Below, piece by piece: positions 35,154 through 44,808 of a stretch of DNA of 64,000 nucleotides; the stretch's first letter is position 1; each line of letters starts with the position of its first letter. The position numbers and the translations under genes were made by a program. The stretch is from the NCBI RefSeq assembly GCF_900143625.1, contig NZ_FRFF01000040.1:53634-117633 (forward strand), given 5' to 3'. Below the pieces are notes generated by a model. That model did not search any database and was not told the origin of the DNA. It was given only the letters and a program-made list of their open reading frames with translations. This DNA is from Nocardiopsis sp. JB363 (GTDB lineage: Bacteria > Actinomycetota > Actinomycetes > Streptosporangiales > Streptosporangiaceae).

Positions 35154-35923
35154 TGTGGGACAGACACGACGTCGACTTCGTCGACACGCACCTTCTTCCC
35201 TGGGAGAAGGTTCCGGCCGGGGAATTCGGCTCGGCCGGCAGCGGGGTACGGCGGGTGCTCAGCTCCTCGCTGGGCTCCAAGGCGAGCACCACGGTCCTGC
35301 GGGTGCGGGAGCACCAGAAGGGGACGCTCGCCGCCGACCTCGACCTCTACGTGCTGGCGGGAGAGGGAACCCTGAACGGAACCGCCCTGGGGCAGGCCGA
35401 CTACCTCTACCTTCCCGCCGGAACCGCCATCGACCTCGTCCCCTCCGTCGTGGGGCTCACGCTCTACTGCGGGTTCTGGGGTGACGCCGCTCTTCTCTCG
35501 GAGGCGGGGACCACCGAGGGGGTCACGCATCTGCGCACGGAGGAGATGGAGTGGAGCTCTCCCGGCTGGAACGGTGACGTGCCTCTGCGTACCGGGGCCC
35601 TCGTCAAGACCCTGCGTGAGGACGACCGGGTCCAGATCTATCTCGCCGCCATGGTGCCCGGCTGGCGCAGCGAGATGGAGGAGGCCCACCCCGTCTACGA
35701 AGAGTCCTACAAGGTCTACGGCGACATGCTCATGGGCGCGCGCGGGGTGATGCGGGAGGCGTCCTATTTCTTCCGTTCGCCGGGCGTCTACCACGGACCC
35801 CTGTACTCACGCGGCGGAACGATGTCCTTCATCCGTTCCAACGCCCCCACCACGACCGACTACCGAACCCCGCAGAGCGGAGGGAACTGGGATGAGCTCG
35901 CGCACCGAGCCTACGGCTACTGA
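35153..35923 (+). CDS. Cupin-like protein (bicupin) of unknown activity
   Basis: The 256-aa protein starts MWDRHDVDFVDTHLLPWEKV after GGAGGACC. The first half has VLAGEGTLNG and YLYLPAGTAIDLVP, the second half PVYEESYKVYGDMLMG and PGVYHGPLYSRGGTM, resembling two cupin barrels. Metal-ligand His are sparse in the first barrel; the second keeps Glu/His candidates. It could be an isomerase or ring-processing enzyme, or a sensor. It overlaps the ATPase gene by 32 bases. Confidence 0.75.
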   Translation: MWDRHDVDFVDTHLLPWEKVPAGEFGSAGSGVRRVLSSSLGSKASTTVLRVREHQKGTLAADLDLYVLAGEGTLNGTALGQADYLYLPAGTAIDLVPSVVGLTLYCGFWGDAALLSEAGTTEGVTHLRTEEMEWSSPGWNGDVPLRTGALVKTLREDDRVQIYLAAMVPGWRSEMEEAHPVYEESYKVYGDMLMGARGVMREASYFFRSPGVYHGPLYSRGGTMSFIRSNAPTTTDYRTPQSGGNWDELAHRAYGY

Positions 35924-36743
35924 AAGTTCGGCCGTCTCCGAGGAGGGGGCGCCCTCCGGGAGCGCCATCGAGATCGAGGGTGTCTCCAAGACCTACGCCG
36001 CGGACGCGGGCCCCGTACACGCCCTCACCCCCACCGACCTCCGGGTCGGACCGGGAGAGTTCGTCGTCCTGTTGGGGCCGAGCGGTTGCGGCAAGACCAC
36101 CCTGCTGAGGATGCTCGCCGGCCTGGAGGTGCCCACCCAGGGCTCCGTGCGGATCGGGGACCGGACCCTGTTCGCGCCCGGTGCCCTGACGCCCCAGTCC
36201 GAGGCCCTGGGATCGCTCGGATTCGTTTTCCAGGCGCCCACCCTTCTGCCCTGGCGACGGATCGCCAAGAACATCGAGCTGCCCTTGGAGGGCAAGGGCC
36301 CCGGTCGCCGTGAACGCCGTGAACGCGCGACTCGGATGGCGGAGAAGGTGGGACTGGAGGACTTCCTCGGCCACTACCCACGTCAGCTCTCCGGTGGGAT
36401 GCAGCAACGCGCGGCCATCGCGCGCGCCCTCGTCCACGACCCCGACATCCTGCTCATGGACGAGCCCTTCGGCGCGTTGGACGCGATGACGCGCGACCAG
36501 ATGAACATCCTGCTGCAACAGCTGTGGCTGGACACGGGGAAAACGGTGGTCCTCGTCACCCACTCGATCTCCGAGGCCGTCTTCCTGGCCGACCGGATCG
36601 TGCTGCTCTCACCGCGTCCGGGTCGGGTCCAGGACATCGTGGAGGTCGGCTTCCCCCGGCCCCGGCCCCTGAGCGTGTCCGCCGATCCGAAGTTCGGTGA
36701 GCTCGTCGCCTACCTCCGCTCCCAGCTGGGGGAACAACCATGA
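35892..36743 (+). CDS. ABC transporter ATPase, SsuB/TauB-like
   Basis: The 283-aa protein has Walker A LLGPSGCGKTTLLRML (about residues 58-73), the Q-loop FQAPTLLPW, signature LSGGMQQRAAIARAL, Walker B ILLMDEPFGALDAM and H-loop VTHSISEAV. It energises the permease and binding protein encoded at 31810 and 32671, although two enzyme genes separate them. It ends in an ATGA overlap with the MmgE/PrpD gene. Confidence 0.93.
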   Translation: MSSRTEPTATESSAVSEEGAPSGSAIEIEGVSKTYAADAGPVHALTPTDLRVGPGEFVVLLGPSGCGKTTLLRMLAGLEVPTQGSVRIGDRTLFAPGALTPQSEALGSLGFVFQAPTLLPWRRIAKNIELPLEGKGPGRRERRERATRMAEKVGLEDFLGHYPRQLSGGMQQRAAIARALVHDPDILLMDEPFGALDAMTRDQMNILLQQLWLDTGKTVVLVTHSISEAVFLADRIVLLSPRPGRVQDIVEVGFPRPRPLSVSADPKFGELVAYLRSQLGEQP

Positions 36744-38116
36744 CCGACACCTCGGCCCGTGCGTTCGCCTCCTTCGCGCACCGACTCGGCCACGACGATC
36801 CACCCGATCGGGTGCGGGCGTACGCGCGGCGGCTCCTGTTGGACTTCCTCGGTACCGCCGTGGGCGGTCGTTCGAGCGCCGAGGTCCGCGCCCTGACCGG
36901 ACCCGGACAAATGGGGGAGGCCCCCGCACAGGCCGGCGTCCTGGGCACCGACCGTCGGGTGCCGGCCGCCGACGCGGCCTTCGCCAACGGTTGTGCCTCC
37001 GATGCCTACGAGCACCAGGACGGCTACCGGTTCGGCGGCTTCCACCCCTCCCACCTGATACCCGCGGTCCTGGCCCTGGCCGAGGGCGAACGGGTGGGAG
37101 TGGAGGAACTCGTCACCGCCGTCATCGCCGGATACGAGGTGGCGAACCGCATCGGCGAGGCCCTGCACCCCGAGGCGACACTGCGGGGATGGTTCCCCAC
37201 GGCCGCCGCCTACGGGGGCGCGGCCGCGGCGGCTCGCGTCGCCGGATACGGAGCCGACCGGATCGAGCAGGCGATCGGGCTGGTCGCCTTCCACGTTCCG
37301 GCCGTCACCTTGGAGTCGATCTTCGCGGGAGTGACCGGCAAACCCGCCTTCGCCGGCCAGATCGCCCGCACGGGCGTCTGGGCGGCGAAGGCCGCCGGGG
37401 TGGGCCTGGGCGGTTGGGGCCAGTCCCTGGACCACCCCCGGGGCCATCTCTCCCTCGTCTCCGAGGGTCCCCGGGACCTGGACACCCATGACCTGGGGGA
37501 GCGCTGGAGCCTGATGGAGGTGCACCAGAAGCGATTCGCGGCCTGTCGCCACACCCACGCCGCCGCCCAGGCGGGCGTCGAACTGGTCGCCGCCCACGGG
37601 CTCGACCCCGAAGACCTTCGCTCGATCGAAGTCGAGGTCTACGACGTGGCCGCGCAACTGGTCGACCGCCCGGTTCGCACCGCGCCCACGGCCGCGGCGG
37701 CCACGCTCAGCCTTCAATACGTCCTCGCCTGCGCCGCCCATCACGGTGTGGTGGACGGAACCCACTACACGCCCGAGCGGTTGGCCGACCCTCGTGTCCT
37801 CGCCCTGGCCTCGCGGGTGCGCGTCACGACCGCGTCCGACCTCCAAGAGGTCTACCCGGCGAAGACCCCGACCCGGATCACCGCCACCACCCACGAGGGA
37901 ACGACGTTCACCCATCGCGTGGACGTCCCCGTCGGCGACGGCAGAGCCCCCTTGGCGGAGGGGGAGATCGAGGCCAAGTTCCGCACCTACGCGGAGCCGG
38001 TCGTGGGGGCGAAGCGGGCCGCGGTCGTGATCGAGGCGGTCCTGTCCGGTGAGGACGTCCCCGTCACCGAGGTCATCGCCGCGCTGACCCCCGAGAGGAG
38101 CAACAGTGAGCAGTGA
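36740..38116 (+). CDS. MmgE/PrpD-family protein 1
   Basis: The 458-aa protein has RRLLLDFLGTAVGGRSSAEV near the N-terminus, FANGCASDAYEHQDG (catalytic Asp/His region), AVIAGYEVANRIGEALHP and KRFAACRHTHAAAQAGVEL. The family includes 2-methylcitrate dehydratase and cis-aconitate decarboxylase. Here it probably dehydrates, hydrates or isomerises a carboxylic intermediate. It is distinct from the second copy at 47472, suggesting two different steps. Confidence 0.9.
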   Translation: MTDTSARAFASFAHRLGHDDPPDRVRAYARRLLLDFLGTAVGGRSSAEVRALTGPGQMGEAPAQAGVLGTDRRVPAADAAFANGCASDAYEHQDGYRFGGFHPSHLIPAVLALAEGERVGVEELVTAVIAGYEVANRIGEALHPEATLRGWFPTAAAYGGAAAAARVAGYGADRIEQAIGLVAFHVPAVTLESIFAGVTGKPAFAGQIARTGVWAAKAAGVGLGGWGQSLDHPRGHLSLVSEGPRDLDTHDLGERWSLMEVHQKRFAACRHTHAAAQAGVELVAAHGLDPEDLRSIEVEVYDVAAQLVDRPVRTAPTAAAATLSLQYVLACAAHHGVVDGTHYTPERLADPRVLALASRVRVTTASDLQEVYPAKTPTRITATTHEGTTFTHRVDVPVGDGRAPLAEGEIEAKFRTYAEPVVGAKRAAVVIEAVLSGEDVPVTEVIAALTPERSNSEQ

Positions 38117-38678
38117 ATCCGAGTCCATGATCATCGACCCGATCCCTGTCGAAGGACAGGACTTCTCGCCCTTCGGCGAGGTGATCTCCCTGGAGACCAC
38201 GCCGCGTCTGCCGATCGACCTCTACTCGGGGCGCAACGCCGTTCACGGCCCCGTGGTGTTGGAGTCGGACGAGACCCCGGAGTTCATCCTCTTCCGGGTG
38301 GGCCACCGGGGCGGTGAGATCCGTTACCTGGAACGGCACGGCGGTATGACCCAGACCTTCATCCCCCTGGGAGGGGACCCCTTCGTGTGCGTGGTCGCCG
38401 CCCCCGACGCACCGCTGGTGGACGGTTTTCCCGACCCCGACCACGTGCGGGCCTTCTCGGTTCCCGGAAACGTCTGCGTCAACCTGCGCAGGGGGACCTG
38501 GCACGAACCGCCCTTCCCCACCAAGGACGGGCAGATGTTCCTCATCAGCAGCCAGCCCAGCGTCACGCGGGGACTCCAGACCAGTCCCGACCAGGACGGG
38601 GAAGTGCACCTGATGGACGTGGACAAACGGAACACCCGCCACCGCACCGGACGCGTCCTCACGGTGAGAATGCCATGA
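38106..38678 (+). CDS. Ureidoglycolate lyase (AllA)-like protein
   Basis: The 190-aa cupin-fold protein starts with GTG and overlaps MmgE/PrpD by 11 bases. FSPFGEVISLETT, HGGMTQTFIPLGGDPFVCVV and VNLRRGTWHEPPFP match the AllA fold. AllA releases urea from ureidoglycolate in allantoin breakdown, but no other allantoin genes are here apart from a hydantoinase-fold enzyme. A related C-N or C-O lyase step on a ring-opened intermediate is likely. Confidence 0.82.
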   Translation: MSSESESMIIDPIPVEGQDFSPFGEVISLETTPRLPIDLYSGRNAVHGPVVLESDETPEFILFRVGHRGGEIRYLERHGGMTQTFIPLGGDPFVCVVAAPDAPLVDGFPDPDHVRAFSVPGNVCVNLRRGTWHEPPFPTKDGQMFLISSQPSVTRGLQTSPDQDGEVHLMDVDKRNTRHRTGRVLTVRMP

Positions 38679-41062
38679 ACACCTCCGTGCCGTCGAAGGG
38701 AACGGGCCGCGTCGGTGAAGCCGCGAAGAAACGGGATGGGAAGGCGCTCCTCACCGGCGGCGCCCGGTACGTCGACGACGTGCGACTTCCCGGGACGCTG
38801 TACGCGGCGGTGGTGCGCAGCACCGTGGCCCACGCGCGTATTCGCCGGGTCCACACTGAGGAGGCCCTGAGCCTGCCGGGGGTCGAACTGGTCCTGACCG
38901 GTGAGCGCGCCCGTGAGCTCACCGAACCGATTCCCTATTTCATCGACCCCGTGGTCCGTGGGGCGCGCCGGGTGGACATCCACTGCCTGGAGTCCGAACG
39001 GGTCGTCTTCGTCGGCCAGCCCGTCGCGGCCGTGGTGGCCGACACCTGGGAGGGGGCGCAGCGGGCCGCACGGCTGGTGCGGGTCGACTACGACGTCCTC
39101 CCGCACGTCTTGGACGCCGAACAGGCCATGTCCGACGACGCCCCGCGCGTGTACGAGGAATGGGCCGACAACGTCGTGCTCTCCAAGAGTTACGGCACGG
39201 GCGACCCTGACGGGGCCCTGTCCTCGGCGGACGTGGTGGTCACCGGTTCCTTCCGTAGCGAACGCACCACGACCGCGCCCATCGAACCACGGGGCTTCCT
39301 CGCGCGCTGGGACGCCCGCGAAGAGACCCTGACGATGCACGGTTCCTGCCAGAACCCCCATCAACTGCGGTGGATGCTCTCCACCACGTTGGGGATTCCG
39401 GAGAACCGCGTTCGTGTGATCACCGAGAAGGTGGGAGGCAGCTTCGGGCTCAAGATGCAGGGCCAACCAGAGGAGACCCTGGTGGCGCTGTTGAGCGTCC
39501 TGACCGGCTCCCCGGTCAAGTGGATCGAGGACCGGCGCGAGTCGTTCCTGGCCGGCTCCCGCCAACAGGTCCACCGCTTCACCGTCGGAGCACGCTCCGA
39601 CGGGCGCATCGTCGCCCTGGTCAACGAGATCGTCGCCGACGCCGGGGCCATGACGGCGCAGGCCGGGTGGGCCATGCCCAACATGTCCGCGACCACGTTC
39701 CCGTCCGGGTACCGGATCCCCGACTGCCGGATCGACCTGTCCATCGTCGCCACCAACAAACCCCCGCTGAGCGCGGCGCGCGGTTTCGGCAAGGACTCGG
39801 CGCACCTGGTGATGGAACGCGTGGTGGACCTGGTCGCGCGCAGGCTCGGGCTGGACCCGGCCCTGGTCCGCGAACGGAACTTCATCTCCTCGGACGAGTT
39901 CCCCTACCGAACGAGCACCGGTCTCAACATCGACAGCGGAGACTTCCACGGCCTGCTCGACAAGGCCACCAAGAGCCTGGACTACGAGGGGTGGCGCGCA
40001 CGCCAGGCCAAGGCCCGGGGCGCAGGTGAACACATCGGTCTGGGACTGGCCCTGGAACTCACCCCCGAATCCTCCGACTCCCCGGGCAGCTTCGTCTCGG
40101 GTTTCGACACCACCACCGTCCGCATGTCCGTGACCGGCTCGGTCACGGTCCTGACCGGGGTCACCTCCCCGGGAGGGGGGAACGACACCGGCATCGCGCA
40201 GATCGTCGCGACCGAACTCGGAATTCCCCTGGAATGGGTGCGCGTCGTCCAAGGGGATACCGATCAGTGCCCCAACGGGTTCGGTAACTTCAGTGGACGC
40301 AGCATGGTGGTGGGCGGCGGTTCGGCGGCCCTGGCCTCGCGGGACGTGCTGAGGACCCTGACCACGGTGGGGGCCCGCATGCTCGGCGTCGAACGGGTCG
40401 AGGTGCGTGAGGGCGCGGTCGTCGACCCGGAGGGAAGCGATTCGGTGCCGGTGCCGGACGTCGCCCGGGCCGTGCTCACCCGCTCCTTCGAGATCGCCTC
40501 CGAGGTGGAGCCGATCCTGGAGTCCACCCGGGCCTACAAACCCGGCAACATCGACCACCGGCCCGACGAGCACGGACGCATCCAGCCCTACCCCACCTAC
40601 TCCAGTTGTCTCCACGCCACCGCCGTACGGGTGGACGCCGAGACCGGGAAGGTGGAGATCGCGGACTACGCCATGGCCCACGACTGCGGCACGATGATCA
40701 ACCCCGCGCTGGTGGAGGGGCAGGCCTGGGGCGCCGTGGTCATGGGTCTGGGAGCTGCCCTGTCCGAACGTCTGGTCTTCGACGAGGCCGGACACACGGT
40801 CAGTGACCGCTTCAAGTCCTATCTGCTGCCCCGCGCCTCCGACGTGCCCATGATCCGCATGGAGCACCAGGTCACGCCCAGCCCGTTCACCATGCACGGG
40901 AACAAGGGCGCGGGCGAGGCCGGGGTCGGCGGCGCCCAGGCGGCGATCGCCAACGCGGTGGAGGACGCGCTGTCCCCGCTCGGGGTCCTGGTGGACCGTC
41001 TCCCGCTGTCACCCCCGACCGTCCTGGAACTCATTCGTCGCGCGAAGGAAGGGCGGATGTGA
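38675..41062 (+). CDS. Molybdenum hydroxylase large subunit (xanthine dehydrogenase family)
   Basis: The 795-aa protein has the aldehyde-oxidase/xanthine-dehydrogenase a/b hammerhead (about 15-125) and the molybdopterin-binding domain: EKVGGSFGLKMQ, SAARGFGKDSAHLVMER, and the catalytic Glu in NKGAGEAGVGGAQ. All core motifs are present. It should hydroxylate a C-H next to a ring nitrogen or an aldehyde, using water. With the next two genes it forms a complete L-M-S heterotrimer. It starts in the AllA-like stop. Confidence 0.94.
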   Translation: MNTSVPSKGTGRVGEAAKKRDGKALLTGGARYVDDVRLPGTLYAAVVRSTVAHARIRRVHTEEALSLPGVELVLTGERARELTEPIPYFIDPVVRGARRVDIHCLESERVVFVGQPVAAVVADTWEGAQRAARLVRVDYDVLPHVLDAEQAMSDDAPRVYEEWADNVVLSKSYGTGDPDGALSSADVVVTGSFRSERTTTAPIEPRGFLARWDAREETLTMHGSCQNPHQLRWMLSTTLGIPENRVRVITEKVGGSFGLKMQGQPEETLVALLSVLTGSPVKWIEDRRESFLAGSRQQVHRFTVGARSDGRIVALVNEIVADAGAMTAQAGWAMPNMSATTFPSGYRIPDCRIDLSIVATNKPPLSAARGFGKDSAHLVMERVVDLVARRLGLDPALVRERNFISSDEFPYRTSTGLNIDSGDFHGLLDKATKSLDYEGWRARQAKARGAGEHIGLGLALELTPESSDSPGSFVSGFDTTTVRMSVTGSVTVLTGVTSPGGGNDTGIAQIVATELGIPLEWVRVVQGDTDQCPNGFGNFSGRSMVVGGGSAALASRDVLRTLTTVGARMLGVERVEVREGAVVDPEGSDSVPVPDVARAVLTRSFEIASEVEPILESTRAYKPGNIDHRPDEHGRIQPYPTYSSCLHATAVRVDAETGKVEIADYAMAHDCGTMINPALVEGQAWGAVVMGLGAALSERLVFDEAGHTVSDRFKSYLLPRASDVPMIRMEHQVTPSPFTMHGNKGAGEAGVGGAQAAIANAVEDALSPLGVLVDRLPLSPPTVLELIRRAKEGRM

Positions 41063-41943
41063 TGACCGGCCGCGATGACGCACCCCGCTACTTCGCCCCC
41101 ACGGACCTGGACGGCGTGCTCCGCGCGCTCGACGGGGCGGACGAGAGCACGGTCGTGGTGGGGGGAGGGACCATGGTGGTCCCCACCATGACCCACGGCC
41201 ACCTGGTGCCGACCGTGATCGTCGACCTGGTCCGCTCCGGTCTGGAGGGGATCCGGGAGGAGGACGGCGCCACCGTGATCGGCGCCATGACCACCTACTC
41301 CTCCCTCCTGGCAGGGGAACGGGAACGGCTGAGGGAACCGGGCCACCCGCTGAACCTGCTGGTGCGGGCCGCCTCGGGGATCACCGGTGGTCCACAGATC
41401 CGGAACAAGGGCACGCTGGGCGGATCGGCCGCCTACGCCAACCCCTCCTCGGACGTCCCCGGGTGCCTGGTGGCGCTCGACGCCCGAGTGCGCCTGGCCT
41501 CGCCGCGCGGAGTCAGGGAGGTCCCGGCGGCGGAGTTCTACCTCGGCGCCTTCCGGACCGCGCGGCGGCCCGACGAGGTGCTGTCCGCGCTGGTGCTCCC
41601 ACGCGGCACCGCCACGGCCTGGGGTTACGTCAAGTTCAAGTTGGTGGAGAGCAGTTGGCCCGTGGTCACCAGCGCCGCGGCCGTTCTACCGGACGGGGGA
41701 CTGAGGGTGGGGGTGGGAGGCGCCGCGGACCGCCCGGTGCCTCTGGACCTTCCCACCCCTTCGGAGGGTACGGACGACCCCGCTTGGCGCGCGTTGGTCG
41801 CCGACGAATTCGCCCGAGCGCTGGACACCCATGGAGCCGTCCCGGTGGACGACGTCCTGGCCGACGCGCGCTACCGGACCGACATCACCCCGGTGATCGT
41901 GGCGCGCTCGGTGGCCGGCGCCCTTGAGAGGAGGCAGGGATGA
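41062..41943 (+). CDS. Molybdenum hydroxylase FAD-binding (medium) subunit
   Basis: The 293-aa protein has the CoxM/KsdA FAD motifs VVVGGGTMVVPTM and IRNKGTLGGSAAYANPSSD. It passes electrons from the small subunit to NAD or another acceptor. ATG 41062 overlaps the previous stop by one base, with AGGAAGGG eight bases upstream; GTG 41059 is an alternative start. It overlaps the ferredoxin gene by four bases. Confidence 0.93.
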   Translation: MTGRDDAPRYFAPTDLDGVLRALDGADESTVVVGGGTMVVPTMTHGHLVPTVIVDLVRSGLEGIREEDGATVIGAMTTYSSLLAGERERLREPGHPLNLLVRAASGITGGPQIRNKGTLGGSAAYANPSSDVPGCLVALDARVRLASPRGVREVPAAEFYLGAFRTARRPDEVLSALVLPRGTATAWGYVKFKLVESSWPVVTSAAAVLPDGGLRVGVGGAADRPVPLDLPTPSEGTDDPAWRALVADEFARALDTHGAVPVDDVLADARYRTDITPVIVARSVAGALERRQG

Positions 41944-42419
41944 GGAACATCCGTCTGAACGTCAACGGTGAGGACCACGAGGTCGAGGTGGACCCGCGTC
42001 GGCTTCTCGTGCACGTGGTGCGGGAGGAGGTGGGGCTGACCGGGACGCACGTCGGTTGTCTGACGGGTGACTGCGGCGCCTGCACCGTGATGGTCGACGA
42101 CCGCAGCGTCAAGTCGTGCTCGGTCCTGGCGGCCGGCGCCGACGGGGCGTGCGTGCGGACCATCGAGTACCTGGGGACCGAGGAAGACCTCGACCCCGTA
42201 CAACAGGCGTTCCTGGACGAGTTCGCCTTCCAGTGCGGATACTGCCTGCCGGGGATGCTCCTCACGGTGCGCGAACTCCTCGACGCCGAACCCGACCCCG
42301 ACGACGCGGCCATCCTGCAGGCCATCAGCGGAAACCTGTGCCGTTGTACCGGCTACGGCCCCATCGTGCGCGCGGTGCGCGCGGCCGTGCGCTCGACCCG
42401 GGGCGGTGAGGGATCATGA
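41940..42419 (+). CDS. Molybdenum hydroxylase [2Fe-2S] (small) subunit
   Basis: The 159-aa protein has the plant-ferredoxin cluster motif CLTGDCGACTVMV with the fourth Cys in KSC, and the second cluster CGYCLPGML plus CRCTGYG. All eight cysteines are present. AGGAGG directly precedes the ATG. It is the electron-transfer subunit of the trimer. Confidence 0.95.
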   Translation: MRNIRLNVNGEDHEVEVDPRRLLVHVVREEVGLTGTHVGCLTGDCGACTVMVDDRSVKSCSVLAAGADGACVRTIEYLGTEEDLDPVQQAFLDEFAFQCGYCLPGMLLTVRELLDAEPDPDDAAILQAISGNLCRCTGYGPIVRAVRAAVRSTRGGEGS

Positions 42420-42859
42420 GTTCCCTGGAGGAGTCCGTCGCCGTGGTGGAGGACTTCCTCGCCCTGGTGGGCATCGGCCGTCTGCGGGAGGCCGCCGCGT
42501 ACTTGGCGCCCGGGGCCCGCATGATGTTCCCCGGCGACGTGGTCCACACGGACCTGGAGTCCCTTCGCGCCGACGGTCTGCGCCGATACCGCTTCGTGGA
42601 CAAGCACCGGGACACCTATGACGGAGCCGAGGACGGCACCCACGTCCTGTCCACGGGCCGCCTGTTCGGGGTGAACCTGCACGGCGTGGCCTTCGACAAC
42701 GTCCGCTACGCCGACCACTTCCGTCTGACCGACGGGCTCATCAGCGAACAACGGGTGTGGAACGACCTCGCCGTCACCGGGGTCCTGCGGGTGCGCTCCA
42801 CCCACGAGCTGGATCCGCGCCGGCGACCCGGAGAGGGAGCGAAGGAGGCGCGGCCGTGA
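42416..42859 (+). CDS. NTF2/SnoaL-like small protein
   Basis: The 147-aa cone-shaped NTF2-like fold is suggested by EESVAVVEDFLALVGIGRL, AAAYLAPGARMMFPGD and ADHFRLTDGLISEQRVW. The family covers isomerases, cyclases and dehydratases for small ring compounds. No catalytic residue can be named. It overlaps both neighbours by four bases, so it is firmly part of operon A. Confidence 0.8.
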   Translation: MSSLEESVAVVEDFLALVGIGRLREAAAYLAPGARMMFPGDVVHTDLESLRADGLRRYRFVDKHRDTYDGAEDGTHVLSTGRLFGVNLHGVAFDNVRYADHFRLTDGLISEQRVWNDLAVTGVLRVRSTHELDPRRRPGEGAKEARP

Positions 42860-44808
42860 ACACCACCTCCGTTCCCGAACACCGTGGACGTGCCCTTTCG
42901 CCCGTTCGCCTGGGCGATCTGGAACTGCGCAACCGGATCTTCGTGTCCGCGCACACCACCAACTTCGCCCGGGACTTCCTCCCCACCGACCGCCACGTGG
43001 AGTACCACCGGGAGCGCGCCAGGGGAGGGGCGGGCCTCATCATCACCGAGCCACTGCGCGTGCACGAGACCAGCCTGGGCCGGGTGGGCGGACTCCACGC
43101 CTCTTCCGAGGCGCGCGAGGGCCTCGAACGGATCACCGAGGCGGTCCGGTCGGAGGGGGCCGCGGTCTTCAGCCAGATCACCCACGCGGGGCGGCACAGC
43201 GAGAACCTCTTCCACCGGCGTGAGGCCTGGGGGCCGTCGGCGCACCGATGGCACCTGGCCGGCCAAGTGCCCCATGCCATGACCCGAGCGGAGATGCGGA
43301 CCGTTCGCGAGGCCTACCGCGCCGCGGCCCGACTGGCCGTGGACGCGGGGTTCCAGGGAGTGGAGGTGCATCTCGGCCACGGGCACCTGCTGCACCAGTT
43401 CATCTCACCGGCCTCCAACGATCGATCGGATGCCTACGGCGGAGGGGAGGAGGAAAGATGGCGCTTCCCCCTGGAGGTGTTGGACGCGGTCCTGGACGAG
43501 GTGGGATCGGACGCGCTGGTGGGTGTGCGACTGAGCGCCGACGAGCTGGTTCCGGGCGGACAGGACCTCGACCAGGCGGTCCGTCTCGCCTCTCGACTGG
43601 ACACCACCCGTGACCTCGGGTTCCTGAACGTGTCCCTGGCCTCCTACACCGTGCCCTCCATCGGACACCACGTCGCCGACATGAGCGAGGGACGCACCCC
43701 CTACCTGGAACAGGCCTTGGAGGTCGCCCGTGCCTGCACCCGTACGCCCGTCATGGCGGCCTGCCGGGTGGTGGACCTCGACGACGCCGAGCGTGCCCTG
43801 GCCGGAGACCACCTGAGCATGGTCGCCATGACGCGGGCGCACATCGCCGACCCGCATCTGATCGACAAGGCGCTCCGCGGGCGCGAGGACGAGATCCGGC
43901 CCTGTGTGTCCTGCAACTTCTGCATCGGCGAGATCGGTGCTCACCGGCCGCTGACCTGCATGATGAACCCCGAGGTCGGCCACGAGGGCGAACGATCCCG
44001 GCCGGCGACCGAGGCCCTGGACGTCTGCGTCGTGGGCGCGGGACCCGCGGGGATGGAGGCCGCCGCGACGGCCGCCGAGCGGGGGCACCGGGTCACCCTG
44101 TGGGAGCGCGAGGCCGATCTGGGCGGTCGCACCGTCACGGCGCGGCGGGGACGCGGGCGGGAGGAACTCGACCTGCTCCGCGTCTACCAGGAGGCCAGGT
44201 TGAGCCGTCTCGGGGTCCGTGTGCGCGCCGGTGAGTCCGTGGACGCGGAGGTGCTGGCGAAGGAACGCCCGGACACGCTCGTGGTCGCCTGTGGCGCCGA
44301 GCCCGAGGAAGCGCTCGTGCCCGGATGGGGCGCCGCTCTGACCGCGGAACAGGCGTTGGACGATCCCGCGCGGTGGGAGGGGCGGTGTGTCGTCGTCCTC
44401 GACGAGGAGGGCTCCTGGGCCTCGGCCTCGGCGGTGGAGACCCTGGCGGGAGCCGGAGCCGGCGTCCACCTGGTGACCCCGGGGGCGACACCCCTGTGGG
44501 GCGTGAACGACTACAGCCGTATGACGTTGCTCGAACGACTGGCCCGGGTGGGCGTCTCGGTGTGGCCCTCCAGCGAGGTCCGCTGCCTGCGTCCCCGCGT
44601 CACCGTCCGCTCGCCCCTGCATCCCGGACGGCACACCCTGCCCGAGGTCGCCGCCCTGTTCCTGGTGCGGCCCCCGTCGGCGAGAGACGGTCTCGCGTCC
44701 CATGCGCAGGATCAAGGAATCCGGGTTCGCATGGTGGGAGACGCGTTAGCGCCCCGATCCCTTCTTCAAGCCATCCACGAAGGGCGCAAGGCCGGGCTTG
44801 CGCTTTGA
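42856..44808 (+). CDS. Old-Yellow-Enzyme/2,4-dienoyl-CoA-reductase-type flavo-iron-sulfur reductase
   Basis: The 650-aa two-domain enzyme has an FMN TIM barrel (about 1-350: RLGDLELRNRIFVSAHTTNF, ISPASNDRSDAYGG). A 4Fe-4S site follows with the trimethylamine-dehydrogenase spacing CxxCxxC-x11-C (CVSCNFC, then LTCMMNPE). The C-terminal NAD(P)/FAD domain carries VCVVGAGPAGMEAAATA. It should reduce a conjugated C=C or demethylate/oxidise an amine. A TTA codon at 44746-44748 gives possible bldA control. Start GTG 42856 from the four-base overlap. Confidence 0.92.
   Translation: MNTTSVPEHRGRALSPVRLGDLELRNRIFVSAHTTNFARDFLPTDRHVEYHRERARGGAGLIITEPLRVHETSLGRVGGLHASSEAREGLERITEAVRSEGAAVFSQITHAGRHSENLFHRREAWGPSAHRWHLAGQVPHAMTRAEMRTVREAYRAAARLAVDAGFQGVEVHLGHGHLLHQFISPASNDRSDAYGGGEEERWRFPLEVLDAVLDEVGSDALVGVRLSADELVPGGQDLDQAVRLASRLDTTRDLGFLNVSLASYTVPSIGHHVADMSEGRTPYLEQALEVARACTRTPVMAACRVVDLDDAERALAGDHLSMVAMTRAHIADPHLIDKALRGREDEIRPCVSCNFCIGEIGAHRPLTCMMNPEVGHEGERSRPATEALDVCVVGAGPAGMEAAATAAERGHRVTLWEREADLGGRTVTARRGRGREELDLLRVYQEARLSRLGVRVRAGESVDAEVLAKERPDTLVVACGAEPEEALVPGWGAALTAEQALDDPARWEGRCVVVLDEEGSWASASAVETLAGAGAGVHLVTPGATPLWGVNDYSRMTLLERLARVGVSVWPSSEVRCLRPRVTVRSPLHPGRHTLPEVAALFLVRPPSARDGLASHAQDQGIRVRMVGDALAPRSLLQAIHEGRKAGLAL

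Noticed and set aside
38324..40897. An 857-codon - strand open frame opposite the molybdenum hydroxylase gene
   Set aside because: It is His/Gly/Asp/Val-rich with no fold, and the + strand protein is an unmistakable xanthine-dehydrogenase subunit.
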